From contig CAZOGY010000048.1 of the NCBI GenBank assembly GCA_964579305.1, positions 1 to 24,078 of the forward strand: 24,078 bases of DNA, read 5' to 3'. This document shows, piece after piece, positions 22,912-24,078 of the stretch. This stretch comes from JBCBWG01 sp964579305 (GTDB lineage: Bacteria > Pseudomonadota > Alphaproteobacteria > Rhizobiales > Hyphomicrobiaceae). The translations under genes were made by a program, and so were the position numbers. Each line of letters begins with the position of its first letter. The first letter of the stretch is position 1. A model generated the notes under the pieces. That model searched no databases. It was not told where the DNA came from and saw nothing but the letters and a program-made list of their open reading frames with translations.

Positions 22912-22988
22912 CGGGGCATAGCTCAGCCTGGTAGAGCGCCTGGTTTGGGACCAGGAAGTCGGGAGTTCGAATCCCCCTGCCCCGACCA
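22912..22988 (+). tRNA. tRNA-Pro(UGG)
   Basis: A 77-nt cloverleaf with encoded CCA. The acceptor arms CGGGGCA and TGCCCCG pair fully, and the anticodon arm is CCTGG-TTTGGGA-CCAGG with anticodon TGG. The D-loop has the normal GG pair. The T stem GGGAG/CCCCC has one A-C mismatch at 52-62. A T-rich run (TTTTTCTTT) follows the CCA. The tRNA lies between DUF192 and the complex I subunit, an arrangement I recall from other Alphaproteobacteria. Confidence 0.95.
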
Positions 22989-23017
22989 TTTTTCTTTGCT
23001 GAAGCTGTGTTCGCGCG

Positions 23018-23045
23018 GACGACTGGCTAACGTCGATCAGTCGTC
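23018..23045 (+). other. Hairpin downstream of tRNA-Pro
   Basis: GACGACTG (23018-23025) and CAGTCGTC (23038-23045) form an 8-bp perfect stem with a 12-nt loop, 30 bp after the tRNA. No T-run follows, so it could act as a processing or Rho-related 3' structure, not an intrinsic terminator. Confidence 0.4.
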
Positions 23046-23193
23046 ATTGGCGTGAGTGCAAACCATAGCCGCACGATGATGCCATTGTCTGCTGGACGGC
23101 TCGGTCTTTTCACGGCACACCGGCAACTTGCTGGATCGGCCCGGAGTGGGGCCAGGGACAGCGTTCGCAAACGATCGATTGGCAGATCAGACG

Positions 23194-23499
23194 ATGACCG
23201 CACGAATCTACCAGCCATCAAAATCGGCCATGCAGTCGGGTCGCGGCCGCACCAAGACCTGGGTGCTGGCCTTCGCACCCGAACAGCCACGCGCGATCGA
23301 TCCCCTGATGGGCTGGACAAGTTCCAGCGACACGCGCGCCCAAGTGCGCTTGGAGTTCGACACCAAGGAAGACGCAATCGCCCATTGCGAGCGCAACGGC
23401 ATCCCCTATCAGGTGGTCGAAAGTACGCCGCGCAAACACGTCAAGAAATCATATGCCGACAACTTCAGATACGGCCGCATTGGCAGCTGGACGCATTAG
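23194..23499 (+). CDS. NDUFS4-like complex I accessory subunit (ETC complex I subunit family)
   Basis: A 101-residue protein of the NDUFS4/18-kDa family, an accessory subunit of respiratory complex I found in Alphaproteobacteria and mitochondria. The diagnostic motifs are MTARIYQPSKSAMQSG (1-16), GWTSSSDTRAQVRLEF (40-55), the central KEDAIAHCERNGIPY, and KSYADNFRYGR near the C-terminus. ATG at 23194 is the family start; the frame extends to 23128 without similarity. No strong ribosome site is seen. It is monocistronic here, 205 bp after tRNA-Pro. The main nuo operon is elsewhere in the genome. Confidence 0.93.
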   Translation: MTARIYQPSKSAMQSGRGRTKTWVLAFAPEQPRAIDPLMGWTSSSDTRAQVRLEFDTKEDAIAHCERNGIPYQVVESTPRKHVKKSYADNFRYGRIGSWTH

Positions 23500-23508
23500 C
23501 GCATAGCC

Positions 23509-23584
23509 GGTCGGGGCAGAACCGCTTGAACCGAAAGACGCAGCGATCCTCACAAACCTGGATCATGGCAGGTGAACGCACGTG
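23509..23584 (+). repeat. Dispersed 76-nt intergenic repeat, copy C
   Basis: It aligns without gaps to copies A (5332-5407) and B (14633-14708), about 70% and 76% identical by eye. It starts 9 bp after the stop of the complex I subunit gene, much as copy A starts just after a stop. The left hairpin is weaker here (GGTC with GAACC). The TGAACCG and CAGCGA blocks are kept. Confidence 0.75.
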
Positions 23585-23763
23585 AAGTCGCGTTGATCGA
23601 GGCACGACAGCGCCGTTCTAACCGAGAGCATCGTTCGCCCACACATGATCAATTGCGGTCAGGTGGCCGGGTAAAGCTGCTCTACAGTGTTGGAAACAGA
23701 GCAACCTCATCCGATCTGTGAAGCGCAAAGCGATCCCGTAAGGTCGGACGTTTCTCTAACGCC

Positions 23764-23844
23764 TGTCGCATCCAATCGGACTCACGCCCCAAGGCCCCAA
23801 AGCGGCCCGGGCCATCGATGTTCGTGTTCGAAACATCGACACGA
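23764..23844 (-). repeat. Right copy of 81-bp inverted repeat
   Basis: The reverse complement of 23764-23844 matches 1-81 without gaps, differing at about 7 positions, mostly in the middle (46-71 of the left copy). The outer 30 bases, containing two alternative hairpins, and the GGCCCGGGCC palindrome are unchanged. Confidence 0.85.
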
Positions 23845-23892
23845 AAACGGCCCGCCCCCACGGACAGCCAACGGCCCGTGAGCGCAACAGAG

Positions 23893-23927
23893 CTAAAGCG
23901 AGACGCATTTCATGCGACACGATTTAG
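23893..23927. repeat. Imperfect palindrome upstream of tRNA-Arg
   Basis: CTAAAGCG (23893-23900) pairs with CGATTTAG (23920-23927) with one mismatch, and CGCAT (23904-23908) with ATGCG (23912-23916) around a 3-nt loop. It resembles the common short palindromic intergenic elements of Hyphomicrobiales, from memory and unchecked. It lies 74 bp ahead of tRNA-Arg. Confidence 0.45.
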
Positions 23928-23981
23928 GTGCACGAGCCTTGCGCAATCGAACTGATCTGCAAGCTGCGGTGAACGCGAAAC

Positions 23982-23987
23982 TATGCT
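23982..23987 (+). promoter_or_regulatory. Possible -10 box of tRNA-Arg
   Basis: TATGCT lies 14 bp before the tRNA, at the distance expected of a -10 hexamer. The matching -35 region at 23959-23964 is poor, so the call is weak. Confidence 0.3.
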
Positions 23988-24001
23988 AATGACACGACAA
24001 C

Positions 24002-24078
24002 GGGCCCGTAGCTCAGCTGGATAGAGCAGGTGACTTCTAATCTCCAGGTCGCACGTTCGAGTCGTGCCGGGCTCGCCA
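24002..24078 (+). tRNA. tRNA-Arg(UCU)
   Basis: A 77-nt cloverleaf ending with CCA exactly at the window edge. The acceptor GGGCCCG pairs with CGGGCTC (one G-U). The anticodon loop is CTTCTAA, giving anticodon TCT, which reads AGA. The T stem GCACG/CGTGC is perfect. The anticodon stem GGTGA/TCTCC has a U-U mismatch at 29-41. The sequence beyond the CCA is outside the window, so any attachment site there cannot be judged. Confidence 0.93.

Larger units (their letters stand above)
23500..24001. other. Repeat-rich intergenic region before tRNA-Arg
   Basis: This 502-bp stretch has no convincing gene. It holds dispersed repeat copy C (23509-23584), the right copy of the 81-bp inverted repeat (23764-23844), an ACGGCCCG direct repeat (23847-23854 and 23871-23878), an imperfect palindrome (23893-23927) and the upstream region of tRNA-Arg. 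Confidence 0.6.

Noticed and set aside
22336..22989. 217-residue minus-strand frame starting inside tRNA-Pro
   Set aside because: The sequence beginning MVGAGGFELPTSWSQ is the well-known artefact of translating tRNA-Pro backwards, and the rest is antisense to the DUF192 gene.
23128..23193. N-terminal extension of the complex I accessory subunit
   Set aside because: The 22 extra residues have no family similarity; the family N-terminus begins at 23194.
1..23844. Composite transposon or genomic island bounded by the 81-bp inverted repeats
   Set aside because: There is no transposase or integrase between the copies, and the inside includes conserved core genes (complex I subunit, tRNA-Pro, gloA); no target-site duplication can be seen.

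Overview
The window looks like about 24 kb of GC-rich alphaproteobacterial chromosome, probably Hyphomicrobiales or a near relative. The evidence is an NDUFS4-type complex I accessory subunit beside tRNA-Pro, a DUF192 protein and a double cold-shock-domain protein; an NdvA/ChvA-type glucan exporter; a short OpgH; and a TIGR01459-type HAD protein. I see no transposase, integrase, phage gene or CRISPR array. Gene names rest on recognising family motifs by eye, not on database searches.

Layout. (1) 1-4345, minus strand: a YfhO-like multi-pass membrane protein translationally coupled to an NdvA-type glucan exporter. (2) 4573-9351: an orphan pteridine-like island. A RibD-C reductase and a cytochrome b561 (plus strand) converge on a tight minus-strand operon of a BchC-like dehydrogenase, a PTPS-fold protein that has lost catalytic residues, a GT4 glycosyltransferase and a SAM methyltransferase. 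(3) 9462-13173, plus strand: opgH overlapped or closely followed by an FkbM methyltransferase and an unknown exported protein. (4) 13186-16834, minus strand: a polyprenyl-phosphate sugar module (GT2, YdjC-type deacetylase, GtrA flippase) ending in a HAD hydrolase. (5) 17096-20712: a ThDP enzyme and a TIGR03862-type flavoprotein whose 3' ends overlap by 53 bp, a 42-residue membrane protein and gloA. (6) 20713-24078: an AT-richer leader with DnaA-box-like repeats, a double CSD protein, DUF192, tRNA-Pro(UGG), the NDUFS4-like subunit and tRNA-Arg(UCU).

Functional reading. Much of the window serves the cell envelope: periplasmic glucan synthesis (opgH), glucan export (NdvA-like), lipid-linked sugar chemistry (GT2, YdjC, GtrA) and a GT-C-like membrane protein (YfhO). 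The island at 4573-9351 is the best candidate for an undescribed pathway: reductase, pterin-fold protein, dehydrogenase, glycosyltransferase and methyltransferase genes together suggest a glycosylated and methylated small molecule derived from a pterin or pyrimidine.

Non-coding structure is rich. A 76-nt dispersed repeat occurs three times in intergenic DNA, always in the same orientation (5332, 14633, 23509). A separate 81-bp sequence occurs once at each end of the window in inverted orientation (1-81 and 23764-23844, about 91% identical). Several perfect hairpins sit on stop codons or just downstream of genes.
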